DNA of 64,000 nt from Jacaranda mimosifolia (GCA_018894105.1 CM032125.1:29931032-29995031), one strand, 5' to 3'; positions 12,331 through 24,330 are shown, counted from the first letter of the stretch. Notes: generated by a model not told the origin, from the sequence alone. Program-made: numbers and translations.

Positions 12331-14089
12331 TCAATCTTTCAGTACACATTATATGAAATTAAATAGTATTATATAATCTATTTACATACTAATTTTTCTT
12401 TATTTGATTGCAGCAAAGGCAAGACATTATGGGGACTGCTCTTGTTGCTCCCCCTAATATTTTCAGACTAAATTGGAGCTTGTGAAATTCAAGATGGGTT
12501 CAAAACATTTTGATGCATTAAAAAAGACTCCTTTTTATATATACATGGATATACCCAAGTCAAGTTCTAGCTTCATTTGGCTTGAAGCTATACTTAGGAG
12601 ATTTGATGCAAAAAATCTATCATTTCTTTTTGTAGAGGGGGTTGAAGTTCCATTTTCTGTAGCCAAATTTTCTATGATTTTAGGGTTGCCACATGTGGGA
12701 CAATCAATTGATATAAGATTGAAGATGAAGCCTTCAACTATGGACCGCCTTTTTTTTTCATAAAGTTGAATAATATAACAAGATTTGAAATAGCAAAAAT
12801 GTTTAAGGAGTATGTGTATAAGGATAGTGAGGAGGACTTAAATGATTTTTGTAGGTTGTATATACTTTTTGTTTTTAATTGTTTTCTATTTCCAACTTCT
12901 AATTATTGGACTCCACGTTTTCTCCTACCATACTTAGATGATTTTTCAAGAGTCGGTTTGTATGCATGGGGCATAGCTACATACAACTTTCTTGTCAAAG
13001 ATATGAGTAACCATGTAGGAGGAGTAGGTAGAGAAAGCAGTAAGAAAAAGTACCTTGATGGGTGCACAATCAATTTGATGGTAAGTAATTTTCATTTTAT
13101 TAATAACATTGATTATATTTATATTTAAGTGAGTATAATTTTTTCATTTATGAATGACAGGCATGGGTTTATGAGCGCATCCCATCATTGGGTTCACCAA
13201 ACAGTTTGTTTGATTTTCCATACTTTTACCGATAGAAGGATAGCAAACTCCCAAATAATGTGAATGAGGTCGAGAATAAATTGAAACAAGTTATCACATA
13301 TATGGTAATAATTCATTATTATTTTTTTATAATAATTTGAATTTGATAATTATTTTCATTGTAATAGGTTGTAGCCCTCAATCCTACTCCAGAGGAGTTA
13401 GACTTGGCAGTTTTGATCAAGAAATCAGAGGTTGCCACTATTGCTATCAATGAAGTACATATTTGTGATCATATAGTATTTGAAGTAATTATTGCAGCAA
13501 AAGATGAAGAAATTAAATCATTGAAGGAAAACATTGCTTCAGTAGAGATGATGGCAATCAAAGAAAAGGGTCAGGAAGACAATGTTGATGAGCATAAGAC
13601 TGATGAAGGGGAGCATCATGAGGAAGCTAGTGAGTATCTATATAAGAGGGAACATGATTTGGTGGATGATGTAGAGAAAGAAGGGGATGATTTAGGCAAA
13701 AAAAATATAGAAGAAGTTGATTTAGGAATTGATGATGGTGTTGGTGTTGAAGCTGAGGATAGTTTGGATGAAGAAAGTCGAACAAAACACAGTCATGATC
13801 CCTCAACTTCCATCATCTGTTTGACCATAGAACTTCATGCACCAACTCATGAAACGGAGTTCGAAGAATCTGAACTTGAAGTGGCAAATGTCATGTCATC
13901 GATTGTTAAAGATGTGCGTAATCGAGATGATGGGAAGCCAAAAAGGAAAGCAACATATTTTGTCAGCCCTCCGAGCACCATACCAGCTAAACGTAGAAGA
14001 CAAGTGACAACAACCTATCGTCCTTGTCCTTGTGCAGAAAAGGACCAAGAACAAAAGGAGAAAAAGGTGTTGTAAACTACTTAATGTAT

Positions 14090-16195
14090 TATTTTTTTGC
14101 TATTTGTTTTTCATTTGTTGATATTTGTACTCAGTTGCTGGTATTTGTAAACGATCTGTTTGTACTTCATTGATTGATATTTCATACCTCACTAATTTAT
14201 ATTTTGTATTTAATGTGCTAATTTTTTGTACTTTAATGGTTGATATTTGTAATTAATATGCAGAGATTTTATATTTTATTAGTTGGTATTTGAACTTAAT
14301 ATGCTGATATCTTATATTTCATTGGTTGATATTAGAGGTGTCAAAATGGGCCGGGCGGACCGGCCCAGCCTGGCCCGGCTTGCAAAAAAAAATCGGCCCA
14401 ACTCGGCTCGTTTAATTTTTTAATATGGGATGGGATGGGCTGGGCTGGACCGGCTTGCTTGAAAACCCGTCTCAAGCTGAAATTTTGCAACCCGGGATCA
14501 GCTCGGCCCGCGGACAGTGGGCTAGCCCAGCTCGCTTAGCCCGTAATATTTTTTTAATTTAAATTATAAATTATAAATTTTAAAAATTTAAGAATTTATA
14601 ATTTTTAAATTACAAATTATTAATTTTAAAAAATTATAAATTTATAATTTATAATTAAGAATGTATAATTTATAATTTATTACTTTATAAATGTATAAAT
14701 CAATAATTAAGAAATTTTAATTTATAAAAATTATAAATTATAAATTTATAAAAATTATAAATTATAAAAAAAAATTTGAGAAAGGTGAAGACCATATTGC
14801 CTCAATTTGAAGAAGACGATGAAGAATGGCTTGAAACCGCATCCACCATCGCATTTCAATCCGAGAGCGATTTATATCACTTGAGTGAACGACCAATTTA
14901 TCATTTGACATATTTAGATGTTTAGATATTACAAAGTTGTTTATTTTTATTTTTATTTTTTGTTATTATTATGTACTTTCATTTAGAGGTTTGGTGAAAT
15001 CCACCTCTATGTAATTATTTTTTCTAAATTAATAACGGGTAGAGGGGTCCATGCCAAACCCCTCACCACCTTATTTGGTGGTCTTTTTGGAAAAATATAA
15101 TTGATAAAAAAAAAATTAATATAAGTAAGAATTTCTAAGTTTTTATAAAAATTTAAGTGTTGTAAAATATTAAAAATCACATAAGTATAAATTATTAAGT
15201 CTTTTAAAAAAGTATAAGTGTTGAAAAAAATATTAATAATCACATAAATATAAAAACTTCAAAATTTTAAATTCATTTTAAGAAAAAAAAAAAAAAAACC
15301 TTGCGAGCCAACCCGTGAGCCGGCTTGCTAGCCGGACCGCCTAGCTCGGCTCATATATAAACCGGCTCACCTATATAGTGGGTTGGTTTTGAGCTGAGCC
15401 GGACTTTTTAATTTTCAGCCCGTCACGGTCCGGACCGTGAACGGCCCACGAGCCGGCGCGGCTCGGCCCGGGACCGCCATTAACCGTTTGTTAAACGAGC
15501 CGGGCTGGCTCGGCCCGGCTCATTTGACACCTCTAGTTGATATGTGTACTTAATGTGCAGATTTTTTATACTTCGATGGTTGATATTTGTACTTAATGTG
15601 CAAAGATTTTATACTTCATTTGTTGGTATTTGTACTTAATGTGCTGATATCTTATACTTTATTGGTTAATATTTGTACTTAATGTGTTGATCTTTTGTAT
15701 TTTAATAGATGATATTTGTACTTACTGTGCTAATGTCTTATACTTCATGTTGGTGATATTTGTACTTAGTGTGCTGATTTTTTGTACTTCATGTGTAGAG
15801 GTTTTATACTTCATTGGTTGGTATTTGTACTTAATGTGTTGATGTCTTACACTTTTTGTTGGTGATATTTGCACTTAATGTGCTGATATCTTATACTTAT
15901 TGGCTGATATTTGTACTTAATGTGTTGATCTTTTGTACTTCAATAGTTGATACTTGTACTTTGTGTGCAGAGATTTTATACTTCATTGGTTAGTATTTGT
16001 ACTTAATGTGTTGATGTCTTATACTTCATGTTGGTGATATTTGTACTTTGTGTGCAGAAATTTTATACTTCATTGGTTGTATTTGTACTTAAAGTGCTGA
16101 TGCTTTATACTTCATTTGTTGACATTTGTACTTAATGTGCTGATCTTATGTACTTCAATAGTTGATACTTTGTACCTAGTGTGCTTATATTTTGT
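14090..16195. repeat. 43-bp minisatellite filling the Ulp1-like gene's intron
   Basis: Units resembling TTGATATTTGTACTTAATGT plus GCTGATATCTTATACTTCATTGG repeat with a 43-bp period; TGTACT starts fall at 15545, 15588, 15631 and 15674, and the next aligned TGTA at 15717. The array runs from about 14090 to 16195, with a hAT-like element (14333-15535) inserted inside one unit. Without the insert it is about 0.9 kb, or roughly 21 units. The last unit merges into the CCCTAG splice acceptor at about 16201. Confidence 0.9.
14333..15535. mobile_element. Non-autonomous hAT-like element (TAGAGGTGTCAAA ends)
   Basis: The ends are TAGAGGTGTCAAAATGGGCC on the left and GGCTCATTTGACACCTCTA on the right, an inverted pair. 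The perfect 8-bp repeat GTTGATAT flanks both sides (14325-14332 and 15536-15543), as expected for hAT. Terminal regions are GC-rich, with many GGCCCGGC/GAGCCGGC motifs; the core is AT-rich. A short Glu/Asp-rich stretch near 14800-14920 may be a trace of a former coding region. No transposase is present, so movement would need a partner element. Confidence 0.88.
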
Positions 16196-17066
16196 ACCCT
16201 AGGAGACAGAAGACGTCAGCCTAATCCAAATAGCAAATGAACCACCCATCTCAAAGATTGAATTGCTGGATCAATATAAAGGAAGGATTGATTATAAAGG
16301 TCGTACTCGTATTCCAAAAAAAGAGCGAGAAGACATTGACAATTTTCACCAAAGAGATAATTTGAGGTAACAAAATTTTCTTTTTATTTTTTTTTTTAAT
16401 AAATTGGTGTCTGAACTAACAATTGAAACCTATACTTGTGTAGGATGACTGTCTGGGAGGGAGAAAGACACCTTCTATAGGGAATAAACTTTTGCGAGCT
16501 CTTATTTGGACAAGAACTTATTGGTGACGTATTGGAGTGCTACATGTTGATATTATGTAGCCCATCTTTTAGGAACAAGTGTCACCATGATGTGTGGTTT
16601 ACATCCACAATAGAGCAGGTATGTGGCGGTTTCCTAACTTAATTTAGTTCATGTTATAAGCGAGTCTAATCATTTGTTTTATATTTCAGGGGCTAAATAT
16701 TAGACCGACTCGAGGGATGCAATATCCAGGATATAAAAGATGAGGAATTTTTCAAGTTCATATATGCACTTAACGCTTTCACCCGTAAAGATTTGGAAGA
16801 GCTCACCTTGGATGTTGTGAACAAGTATCGTTAAATAATGCTACTGACTAATCAGCACCATCATTAGTTCTTGGTTGTCCTCGATACTTCAACTCGTGCT
16901 TTCATGTATATGAATTCAATAATGGCCTCCCGATACAAACCGACAGCTAGTGCCATTGTAAGTTTGCTTCTTTTCCCGAAAATTTCTTTATGAAGTAGAG
17001 AGTTAACAACTAATCAATATTTTTGTAGGTTGTGTTCTATTCTTGGTACCTGAAGCTTTCATTGGG

Positions 17067-17423
17067 GTGTTGAGTGGATGAATTAAAATAATTTATTATG
17101 TATAATATATTATACGTGATAATTTTTTTAAATATTATTTATATATTAAAATACATGAAAATTAGAATATATATTATATATAATAGTTTTTAAATATCAT
17201 TTATCATATATAGATAACGGATAATAGATAATGGATAAATGGATATATCCAACTTATATGTATTCGAAGCGAATATTAAACAGATCGGATATGCAATTAT
17301 CATATTCGTAAACACTTACCATCGGATATCTACTAATTGGATACATATAATATCTGCCTTAATCAGATATGGATAATATACCCTATAAACGGTAAACAAA
17401 TTTTTGAATATCTATTTATAGCC
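17067..17423. mobile_element. Possible short hAT-type MITE
   Basis: The left end reads GGGGTGTTGAGTGGATGAAT, and the right end, reversed, reads TAGGGCTATAAATAGATATTC. Both resemble the common TAGGGGTGTAAATGGATA terminal type. The interior has many GGATAT/ATATCC motifs. No clear target duplication was found. It lies at the 3' end of the recognisable Ulp1-like gene. Confidence 0.4.
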
Positions 17424-17679
17424 CTACCCAAAATCTAGAACCAACAAACTACTTTTGATTTTCATTAGTTGTTGCAATAAAAGAAAAGGTTAAGACAATA
17501 AAACTATGGGGGTGAATATAGTATTTGTGGGAAATATAGGGGCTTATCCTCTTGCACAATAACACCACATTTATCCTGCAAAATGCAAATCTCACCTTCG
17601 AAACGAATTTAGAGAAACGGACCCACAGTGCCACCGCAACCACTAGCCCCTCCGGCGGCGCTGACGAAACCACACAAAC

Positions 17680-18017
17680 TGAAACAATGTGGAACCATCT
17701 TTTTGCGGAAGTTTGATAAAGATTGAATAAAGAAAAGCAATCTTGGATCTTACTCCCAATTTGAAAGGAAACAAATTTTATTGACAGAAGAGAGGTAGAG
17801 TATGTTTCTTGCTTTTCTGATTTTCCAAAATTGAATAACTGGGCAAGAGGACCCGATACTTAACGGCTAATGAATTGACCGTTACAAACAGTTCCCATAA
17901 ACCAAAACAAAACTAACAACTCTATTAGTATAGTAAAACATGCCTTTTCTTTTCTCCTTCCATTCTTCAGTCCCCTATTGCTGTAGCTTCAAATGGAATT
18001 ATTTTTAACTTGTATCA
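17680..18017 (-). repeat. 3' LTR of the Reina-like element
   Basis: It begins TGAAACAATGTGG on the plus strand and ends TTGTATCA, matching 22334-22669 almost base for base. It is the 3' LTR because the element reads on the minus strand. Confidence 0.92.
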
Positions 18018-19235
18018 ATTCCTCCCCCTTGAGAAGATCCTTGTCCCCAAGGATAAAAGTGAGGGTATTTTTGCTGCATATCATACAGATCTTCCCAGGA
18101 GTTTTCTTCTTCAGGGGCGTTGAACCATTTAACTAGAATTTGTGTAGTTGGGTGCCCGTTCCTCGGAACTAATCTACAATCAAGAACACACTCGGGATCA
18201 AGTAATATGTGCTCGTGTGCAGTGAGATTGCTTGGTATATGAGGAATGGCATTAGTTGAACCAATCTTTTTCTTAAGGAGTGAAACATGAAAAACATTAT
18301 GAATTTTAGATGTAGGAGGAAGTTCTAGTTGATAAGCAACTTGTCCTACTTTCCTGAGCACCTTAAATGGACCGAAAAATCGTGGACTAAGTTTGTGATA
18401 TGAGTGCCTTTTCAGTGAATTTTGTTTATAAGGTTTTAACTTAACATAGACTAAATCTCTTTTCTCAAAAGTTCTTTCACTCCTATGTTTATCAGTTTGT
18501 TGCTTCATTCGGTTTTGAGCCCTTTTTAAGTGTTGCTTAAGAACGCTTAAAGTCTCTTCCCTATGTTGAAGGCTTTGATCTATTAAATCCATATGTGATT
18601 CAAAGGGGATTAAGGAGTGTGGTAGAGGGTGGGAAACCATAGAGTGCCTCATAAGGTGTGGTATGTATTGAAGAATGATAGGTAGTGTCGTACTACCATT
18701 CAGCAAGGGGTAACCAGTGTGCCTACTCCTTGGGTTTGTCCCCAGCCATGCACCTAAGATAAGTTTCAATGCATCTATTTACCATCTCAGACTGTCCATC
18801 AGTCTGTGGGTGATAAGAGGTAGACATGTGAAGCTGAACTCTTTTAATTCTAAACAACTCTTTCCAGAATGTACTCAAAAAAATAGGATCCCTGTCACTA
18901 ACTATAATTTTAGGCATGCCGTGTAATTTGAAAATGTTATCAAGGAATAACTGTGCCACATCTATAGCAGTGTAAGGATGTTTTAATGTTATAAAATGAG
19001 CATACTTACTAAGTCTGTCAACTACAATGAGTATAACATCTTTCCCTTTAGATAATGGGAGCCCTTCTATGAAGTCTATACTAATTTCTTCCCACATCTT
19101 GTTCGGAATAGGTAAGGGTTGCAAGAGCCCTGGGGTAGCAACATTTTCGTGTTTATACCTTTGGCAAACATCACACTCTTTTATGTATTTATGAATATCT
19201 TTCTTTAAACCTTTCCAGTAAAGGGTGCTTCGCAT
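18005..19235 (-). pseudogene. Integrase and chromodomain region of the Reina-like element
   Basis: Integrase inserts the cDNA into the host genome. The part from 19235 to 18723 has the zinc-binding CDVCQRY pair of cysteines, the first catalytic Asp in ISIDFIEGLP, the second in IIVSDRDPIF, and a downstream HPQTDGQSE motif with the third acidic residue. The part from 18769 to 18005 carries the integrase C-terminus (LVYVKLKPY, LSPRFFGPFKVL) and ends in a chromodomain-like patch (ILVKWFNAPEEENSWED). The two parts lie in different frames with a short overlap near 18723-18769, a frameshift. A chromodomain normally guides insertion to particular chromatin. Confidence 0.85.
18018..18033 (-). other. 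Polypurine tract of the Reina-like element
   Basis: On the minus strand a purine run (AAGGGGGAGGAAT) lies directly against the 3' LTR, where plus-strand DNA synthesis would start. Confidence 0.75.
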
Positions 19236-20856
19236 TCTATGTAACGTATTTTCAACTCCTGAGTGACCCCCTGAAAAGCTGCTATAAAGAATTTAAGTAA
19301 TTCATATTGCAAATTCACATCCTTACCCACCACAAGTTCCCCCTTTCTGGTTAGCAATTCATTTTCCCAAAGATACTTAGGTTTGCTATTGGGGTTACTC
19401 TTCATGGTCTCAATTATCTTTTGAATCTTAGGGTCAGTTTTAATGAAAAAGTGCTTGCCTAAGAGATAAGGTCTCCACTTAGCTACTGCAGCCACTATTG
19501 CAAGTAATTCTTTCTCATAAACAGAAAGTGCTAGATTCTTACCTGATAATGATTTACTCATAAAGGCCACAGGTCTGCCATTCTGCATAAGAACAGCCCC
19601 AATTCCTTGACTATAAGCATCTATCTCCAACATAAATTCTTTAGTCATGTCAGGTAAAGCCAGGACAAGAGTGTTACACATAGCATGTTTCAATTAGATA
19701 AAGGCTTTCTCAGCTTCATTATTCCATTTAAAACTCTCTTTCTTTAGCAAGTCAGTTAGAGGTTTAGCTATGATTCCATATTACTTAACAAATCTTCTAT
19801 AATAGCCCGTAAGACCTAGGAATCCCCTTAGCTTCTTGATTGTAGTAGGTCTTGGCCACTCTCTCATGGGCTGAACTTTTTCTTCCTCAGTTGACACTCC
19901 TTCAGGAGTTATAAGGTGACCAAGATACTCTATTTTTTGACTAGCAAACTGACATTTGTTTCTTTTTATTAGGAATTGGTTGCTTCTAAGAGTATCAAAT
20001 GTAGCTTGTAAATGTTTAAGATGTGCATCCCTATCCTGGCTATATATGAGAATGTCATCAAAGAAAACAAGGATAAATTTCCTAAGTTAAGGCTGGAAAA
20101 CTTTTTTCATCACACCTTGAAAGGTGGATGGGGCATTGGTTAAGCCAAATGGCATAACCAAGAACTCATAATGCTTACTATGAGTTCTAAAAGCAATTTT
20201 ACATATGTCCTCTTTATGCATTCCGATTTGGTGTAACCAGATCTTAAATCAAGTTTAGTGAACCAAATAGTTCCATGTAGCTGATCTAGCAACTCCTCTA
20301 TTACCAGAATAGGAAACTTATCTTTAATAGTGTGCTTGTTAAGCTCCCTAAAGTCCACACACATGCGCCAAGAGCCGTCTTTTTTCTTTACTAGTATTAC
20401 AAGTGAAGAATATGGGTTGTTACTCTCTCTAATTATTCCAGCTTTCAACATCTCCTTAATTAGTTTCTCAATTTCTGTTTTTTGGAATGCAGGGTACCCA
20501 TACGGTCTCACATTAATAGGGTTAGTTCCTTCTTTTAGGATGATCTTATGATCTTGCTTTCTACAAGGTGGTAGAGTTCTAGGTTCCTCAAATAAATCTG
20601 CATTTTTTTCCAAAATTTGTTGCAAGTTAGACTGTCCTTTAGGTTCACAGAGTTTGAGTGAGAATAGTGTTGGTTCTTCCTTATCTTGTTTGTGTAATAC
20701 ATCTAAGCTAACCATAGATAGCTGTCCAGGTTTCCTAAGAAGTCTACTCATTTGCTTCCCAGTGATAATTTTTGGTTCTTGAGGTTTCTTACCTCTAAGT
20801 GCAACTTTCTTCCCATTAGATATAAACTCCATCTTAAGTTCCTTAAAATCCCACAT
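19205..20856 (-). pseudogene. Reverse transcriptase and RNase H region of the Reina-like element
   Basis: The reverse-transcriptase part shows the RMCVDFRELN and [10 protein letters not shown] motifs and, in another frame, an FFDDIL catalytic patch near 20060. RNase H follows (19693-19205) with the family's LEIDAYSQGIGAVL catalytic Asp patch and the YEKELLAIV motif. The reading breaks at a frameshift near 20230, just after the DLRSGY motif, and has stops near 20085, 19780 and 19693. Reverse transcription by this copy is therefore unlikely. Confidence 0.85.
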
Positions 20857-20865
20857 TACTCTTCC

Positions 20866-21150
20866 TCATGTTACCAGCCATTGGATACCAAGAACTAAAT
20901 CGCAGCCACCTAGAGGAATTGTCATAAGGTCACACTTAAAATCAACTCCTTGAACTCGCCATGTAAAATCTTTACACATATATTGACTAGACATCTTTAA
21001 CCTCCCCGCAATTGAGACGGTGAAAGGCTTAGTGGGTTCAAGTTTATACCCAAGTTTCTTAGCTAAATCCAAATCTAGAAAATTATGAGTTGCTCCAGTA
21101 TCAATAAGAATATTAAGTGCTTTACCTATACTACAACCAGTTACTTTCAT
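20866..21150 (-). pseudogene. Aspartic protease region of the Reina-like element
   Basis: The active-site motif LIDTGATHNFLD and the later GCDLVLGIQWL patch are typical of plant gypsy proteases, which cut the polyprotein. The segment is in a single frame; a stop at its end separates it from the reverse transcriptase. Confidence 0.85.
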
Positions 21151-21219
21151 AGTTTGGAAAGAAGTGATACCGTGATAAGCCTTAGTTGAGAGTTGGAAGT
21201 TGGTGACATCTTCCTCTTC

Positions 21220-22278
21220 CTAGGCCAGAGTTAGTTCCTCAATCTCTGATTCCTGTGATTCTGCATTTTCTGTTGCTTTGATTTCCATAACGAATAGTTG
21301 CCTCCTTAGATTTTTACACTGATGCCCAATCGAAAATTTCTCATCACAATTGAAACATAGGCCTTTGGATCTTCTCTCTTCCATTTCTTGGGGTGTCAAC
21401 CTTCTAGCTCTCATATTCCCACTTTTATTGAGCTGAACCTGTGTTCTTGGCGGTGGTAAGTCCAAAAGTGGGCTTGAGCAGTAGTAGTTGGTGCATTTCT
21501 ATCAAAAGAGGATGTCATTGTAGTTCTAGTTGCCATGGCAGTACTCTTGAACGAATTAGGCCTCATGCCATCTCTCACAGCATAATTTTTTTCTAGTAGG
21601 GAGGCTATTCTGGCTGCTTCACGAAGATTTTTCGGATCATAAGTTTCTACCCCCGAAGCAATATCCTCTCTCAATCCGCCAATGAAACAACTCATTGTGT
21701 AATGTGATGCCAATTCTACCCTGTTAGCCAATTCATCAAATTCTTTCCAATAGTCCTGAACTGACCCTTTTTGCCTCAAATTGATGAGTTCAATCATGGG
21801 ATTTTTACTGATTTGAGTTCCAAACCTCTCGTTGATAGCTTGGATATATTCTTCCCAATTTGGAAGTGTCATAGTCATTCTTGATTTGAGAAAAACTTGG
21901 TGCCACTGGAGTGCTTCTCCCTCCAAATGAATTGAAGCTAATTTGACCCTCATATGATCAGGTGTCTTTGCAATTTGGAAGAATTGTTCACATCTAAACA
22001 GCCATCCCTTAATTTATTCACCATGAAATTTGGGGAATTCGATTCTTGAACACTGCGTTATGATGGGAAATTCTTGATCTTCAGTGAAAGTTTGATTATG
22101 TTGGACTTCTTCAGTGTGATGATTTCCAATATTTTGGAGTTTGCTTATTGAGAATCGCCGCTATCATGTTTCTTAGCTCCTCAATTGCCTGTCCTTGGGT
22201 TGTTGCTTGAGCCTGAAGATGTTCTTTGATACTTTCCACTTCTTTCTTGAGTTCTGCCGCTCGAGTTCCGTCAGCCAT
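21220..22278 (-). pseudogene. Gag region with zinc knuckle of the Reina-like element
   Basis: The start MADGTRAAELKKEV at 22278 is followed by a coiled-coil-like stretch. Capsid motifs (GEALQWHQVF, WEEYIQAINERFG, GSVQDYWKEFDELA) lie in 21953-21411. A CFNC...GHQC zinc knuckle lies in 21465-21220. Gag would package the RNA in the virus-like particle. Stops between 22150 and 21953 and a frameshift near 21440 break it. Confidence 0.85.
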
Positions 22279-22311
22279 GGTGGATCAGATTCCTTTTGTT
22301 CTATTTCTAGA

Positions 22312-22333
22312 ATGCCTGGCTCTAGATGCCACT
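22312..22333 (-). other. Primer binding site of the Reina-like element
   Basis: Directly inside the 5' LTR the minus strand reads AGTGGCATCTAGAGCCAGG. It resembles the initiator-tRNA-Met site TGGTATCAGAGCC with one extra base and one change. Confidence 0.6.
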
Positions 22334-22669
22334 TGAAACAATATGGAACCGTCTTTCTGCAGAAGTTTGATGAAGATTGAATAAAGAGAAGCAATCTTGG
22401 ATCTTACTCCCAATTTGAAAGGAAACAGATTTTATTGACAGAAGAGAGGTAGAGTATGCTTTTTGCTTTTCTGATTTTCCAAAATTGAATAACTGGGCAA
22501 GAGGACCCGATAGTTAACGGCTAATGAATTGACCATTACAAAAATTCCCACAAACCAAAACAAAACTAACAACTCTATTAGCACAGAAAAACACGCTTTT
22601 TCTTTTCTCCTTCCATTCTTCAGTCCCCTGTTGCTGCAGCTTAGATGGAATTATTTTTAACTTGTATCA
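22334..22669 (-). repeat. 5' LTR of the Reina-like element
   Basis: It matches 17680-18017 with the same TGAAACAAT start and TTGTATCA end in plus-strand coordinates. The CAAAC duplication follows at once. Confidence 0.92.
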
Positions 22670-23086
22670 CAAACCCTACTTCTTCTACGGCCACCGCAAA
22701 CCCACCCAGAACCGCCCCACCGTTCGCAGCGGCCTCTTCTCCAACCGCCAAACTGTGAACCCTAAGAGGTTTGGCCACCCCACCGCCGCCGCGCACGATC
22801 CATTTAACCTCCAAAAGTGGGACCCAGATAGGTAAAAGAACCAAAAACCGCTGTTAGGAAAAGACCCATCCGAAAAATTCTTCTCTTTGGCAAAGAATCT
22901 GTCCCCCATTGCGAGATACATAGTGGACGCTTTCAGAAAACATAAGTAGTGGAGCTCGCAGCTCGTGGCCGATCTCAATCGGCTGCGGCGTGTTACGCCA
23001 AAGCTCGTGGCGGAGGTTCTGAAGTTTCCTGACGTTGATCCTAGGGTCTCCTCCAAGTTTTTTCATTGGGCTGGTATGGAAGAAAG

Positions 23087-24330
23087 CAAAATTCTTAAGT
23101 GCTCGGTGTGAGTTTTCTGTGTACGATTCTGTTTCTTATAAAATGAACTAGTGTTGTTTATGGCGACGGGAGAAATGGAATTGTGCCGGTGGAAAATTCA
23201 TTGTGCCAAGTGCAGCTTACCGGATGTTCCGCGAGGTCTATGGCATGTATAATTAAATTAAAATAGTGCAGGTGTAAAAGAAAATACATGCAAGGAAATA
23301 ATAAAAGATTTCTTAAGGAGTGCAATCCGAATACATTTGTTTATAGATCACTGAAAATAATATTCCTTGGAAATACATTTATGAAGCACAGTGTACAAGC
23401 ATTTATTGAAGCATACGACTTGTGAGAATTGTTTGGTAGCGTATCGTTGACAGTCTAATAGTGAATACAGAAAAGGACGCGAGGAAATTCTTCAATTGAT
23501 GAGAGTGTTACTGTACCTGGTTATATGTGTGAGTGTATCTTATCAATATCTAAATAGCGTTTGCTTTGTTTATGTACTGCAGAGGAAGTATAAGCGTGCA
23601 AGAAAATGCTTTGTCTGCAGTGAAGTGTAGCATTCTACTAGTGTATTTTAGCATGTCTACATGGATTGGTGTTGCATATGTGGCCAGTGTAAATAAATAT
23701 AATCAGGGATAATCCTTGTTTTCAATGGTTACTCGAAACTCCTATATTTTATTGCTGATTATGGATTGTTGTTCTATCTTCCGGAACAATCTTGAAATTC
23801 CAGATTATGGTTCAGTTAATCATTATCAACTCAAATATTAGTATTCTTGATAATCAACATATATTTCTCTTTTTCCTCCACATGCGCAACAAATGGAAAT
23901 GTCCATACCTTTATTTTTAGGTACAAAAAGAATCCTTCTAATGGGCTAATTACTATGTCTAATTCATTAACTAATAAAAATTGATAAATATGGCAATAAT
24001 ATAGTGTCAGTGTGATCTTATTTATCTTTTGTTTTGTTAATAATTTCCTATTACTTTATTGTAAGTTTCCTGTCAACCAAACATGAATAAGAAATAGTTT
24101 CTTGACAATGTACCCTGCATGGGAAAATCACTTCCTTTCTTTTTCCTCCACGTTATGTTATTCTTGTGATAAATACTCTTCCACAAAATTTTGCTGATAA
24201 TCTGTCAAAGCTTTAATGTTAATGTACTTCACTGTATTCTAGATGTTTTTGTTGTACCTTTGAACATTTAAGATAGTTGCTCTAGTTAAATTTCATCCTT
24301 TTATGCATGTTGTTTTACCTTCTTGCAGTT
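23087..24330 (+). promoter_or_regulatory. Upstream region and probable 5' UTR intron of RRP42
   Basis: No coding sequence is seen. A TTCTTGCAG acceptor ends two bases before the RRP42 start codon, so an untranslated exon and a 5' UTR intron lie upstream. A GTGTGAGTT donor-like sequence occurs at 23107, just past the PPR remnant, and could end that exon. The position of the transcription start is not visible. Confidence 0.4.

Larger units (their letters stand above)
12415..17065 (+). pseudogene. Ulp1/C48-protease-like transposon gene, decayed, multi-exon
   Basis: The reading runs in pieces with matching splice sites. The first part (about 12470-12763) encodes a KMGSKHFDAL...LILGLP-type N-terminal domain seen in plant MULE-associated Ulp1-like genes. 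A frameshift at a T9 run (about 12748) leads to 12766-13081, then an exon at 13162-13302 with an in-frame TAG, an acidic Lys/Glu-rich exon (13369-14063), a 2.1-kb intron, and exons from 16202, 16443, 16690 and 17029. Near 16855-16920 the HH(stop)FLVVLDT patch matches the H...D catalytic core of C48 peptidases, with the conserved Trp after His replaced by TAG. Such proteins cleave SUMO-like isopeptides in active relatives; plant transposons of the Kaonashi type carry them. Several stops and frameshifts mark it as non-functional. Confidence 0.7.
17680..22669 (-). mobile_element. Full-length Ty3/gypsy chromovirus (Reina-like), minus strand
   Basis: This is a 4,990-bp element with LTRs at 17680-18017 (338 bp) and 22334-22669 (336 bp), flanked by the 5-bp duplication CAAAC (17675-17679 and 22670-22674). 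In sense order on the minus strand come the 5' LTR, a primer site, gag with zinc knuckle, protease, reverse transcriptase, RNase H, integrase with a chromodomain-like end, a polypurine tract and the 3' LTR. Short LTRs, total size near 5 kb and the C-terminal chromodomain point to the Reina lineage. The two LTRs differ at twenty-odd positions by eye, so the insertion is not very recent. Frameshifts and stops in pol mean this copy cannot move alone. Confidence 0.92.
17628..23072 (+). pseudogene. 5' fragment of a PPR gene (EMB3131/At4g20740-like), split by a gypsy element
   Basis: PPR proteins of this kind act in organelle RNA processing. The fragment starts at 17628 where a GTG stands at the expected start, with a stop codon upstream in frame. 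It runs 17 codons to 17679, is interrupted by the retrotransposon at 17680-22669 and its duplicated CAAAC, and continues in the same frame from 22675. Recognisable stretches are YFFYGHRKPTQNRPTV, LSPIARYIVDAFRK and RRVTPKLVAEVL, followed by a KFFHWAG motif. Stops occur near 22833 and 22947. Homology ends just after HWAG (about 23072), so all the PPR repeats are missing. The lost start, stops and truncation indicate a pseudogene, probably decaying before or soon after the insertion. Assignment to this PPR gene is from memory of the family. Confidence 0.75.
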
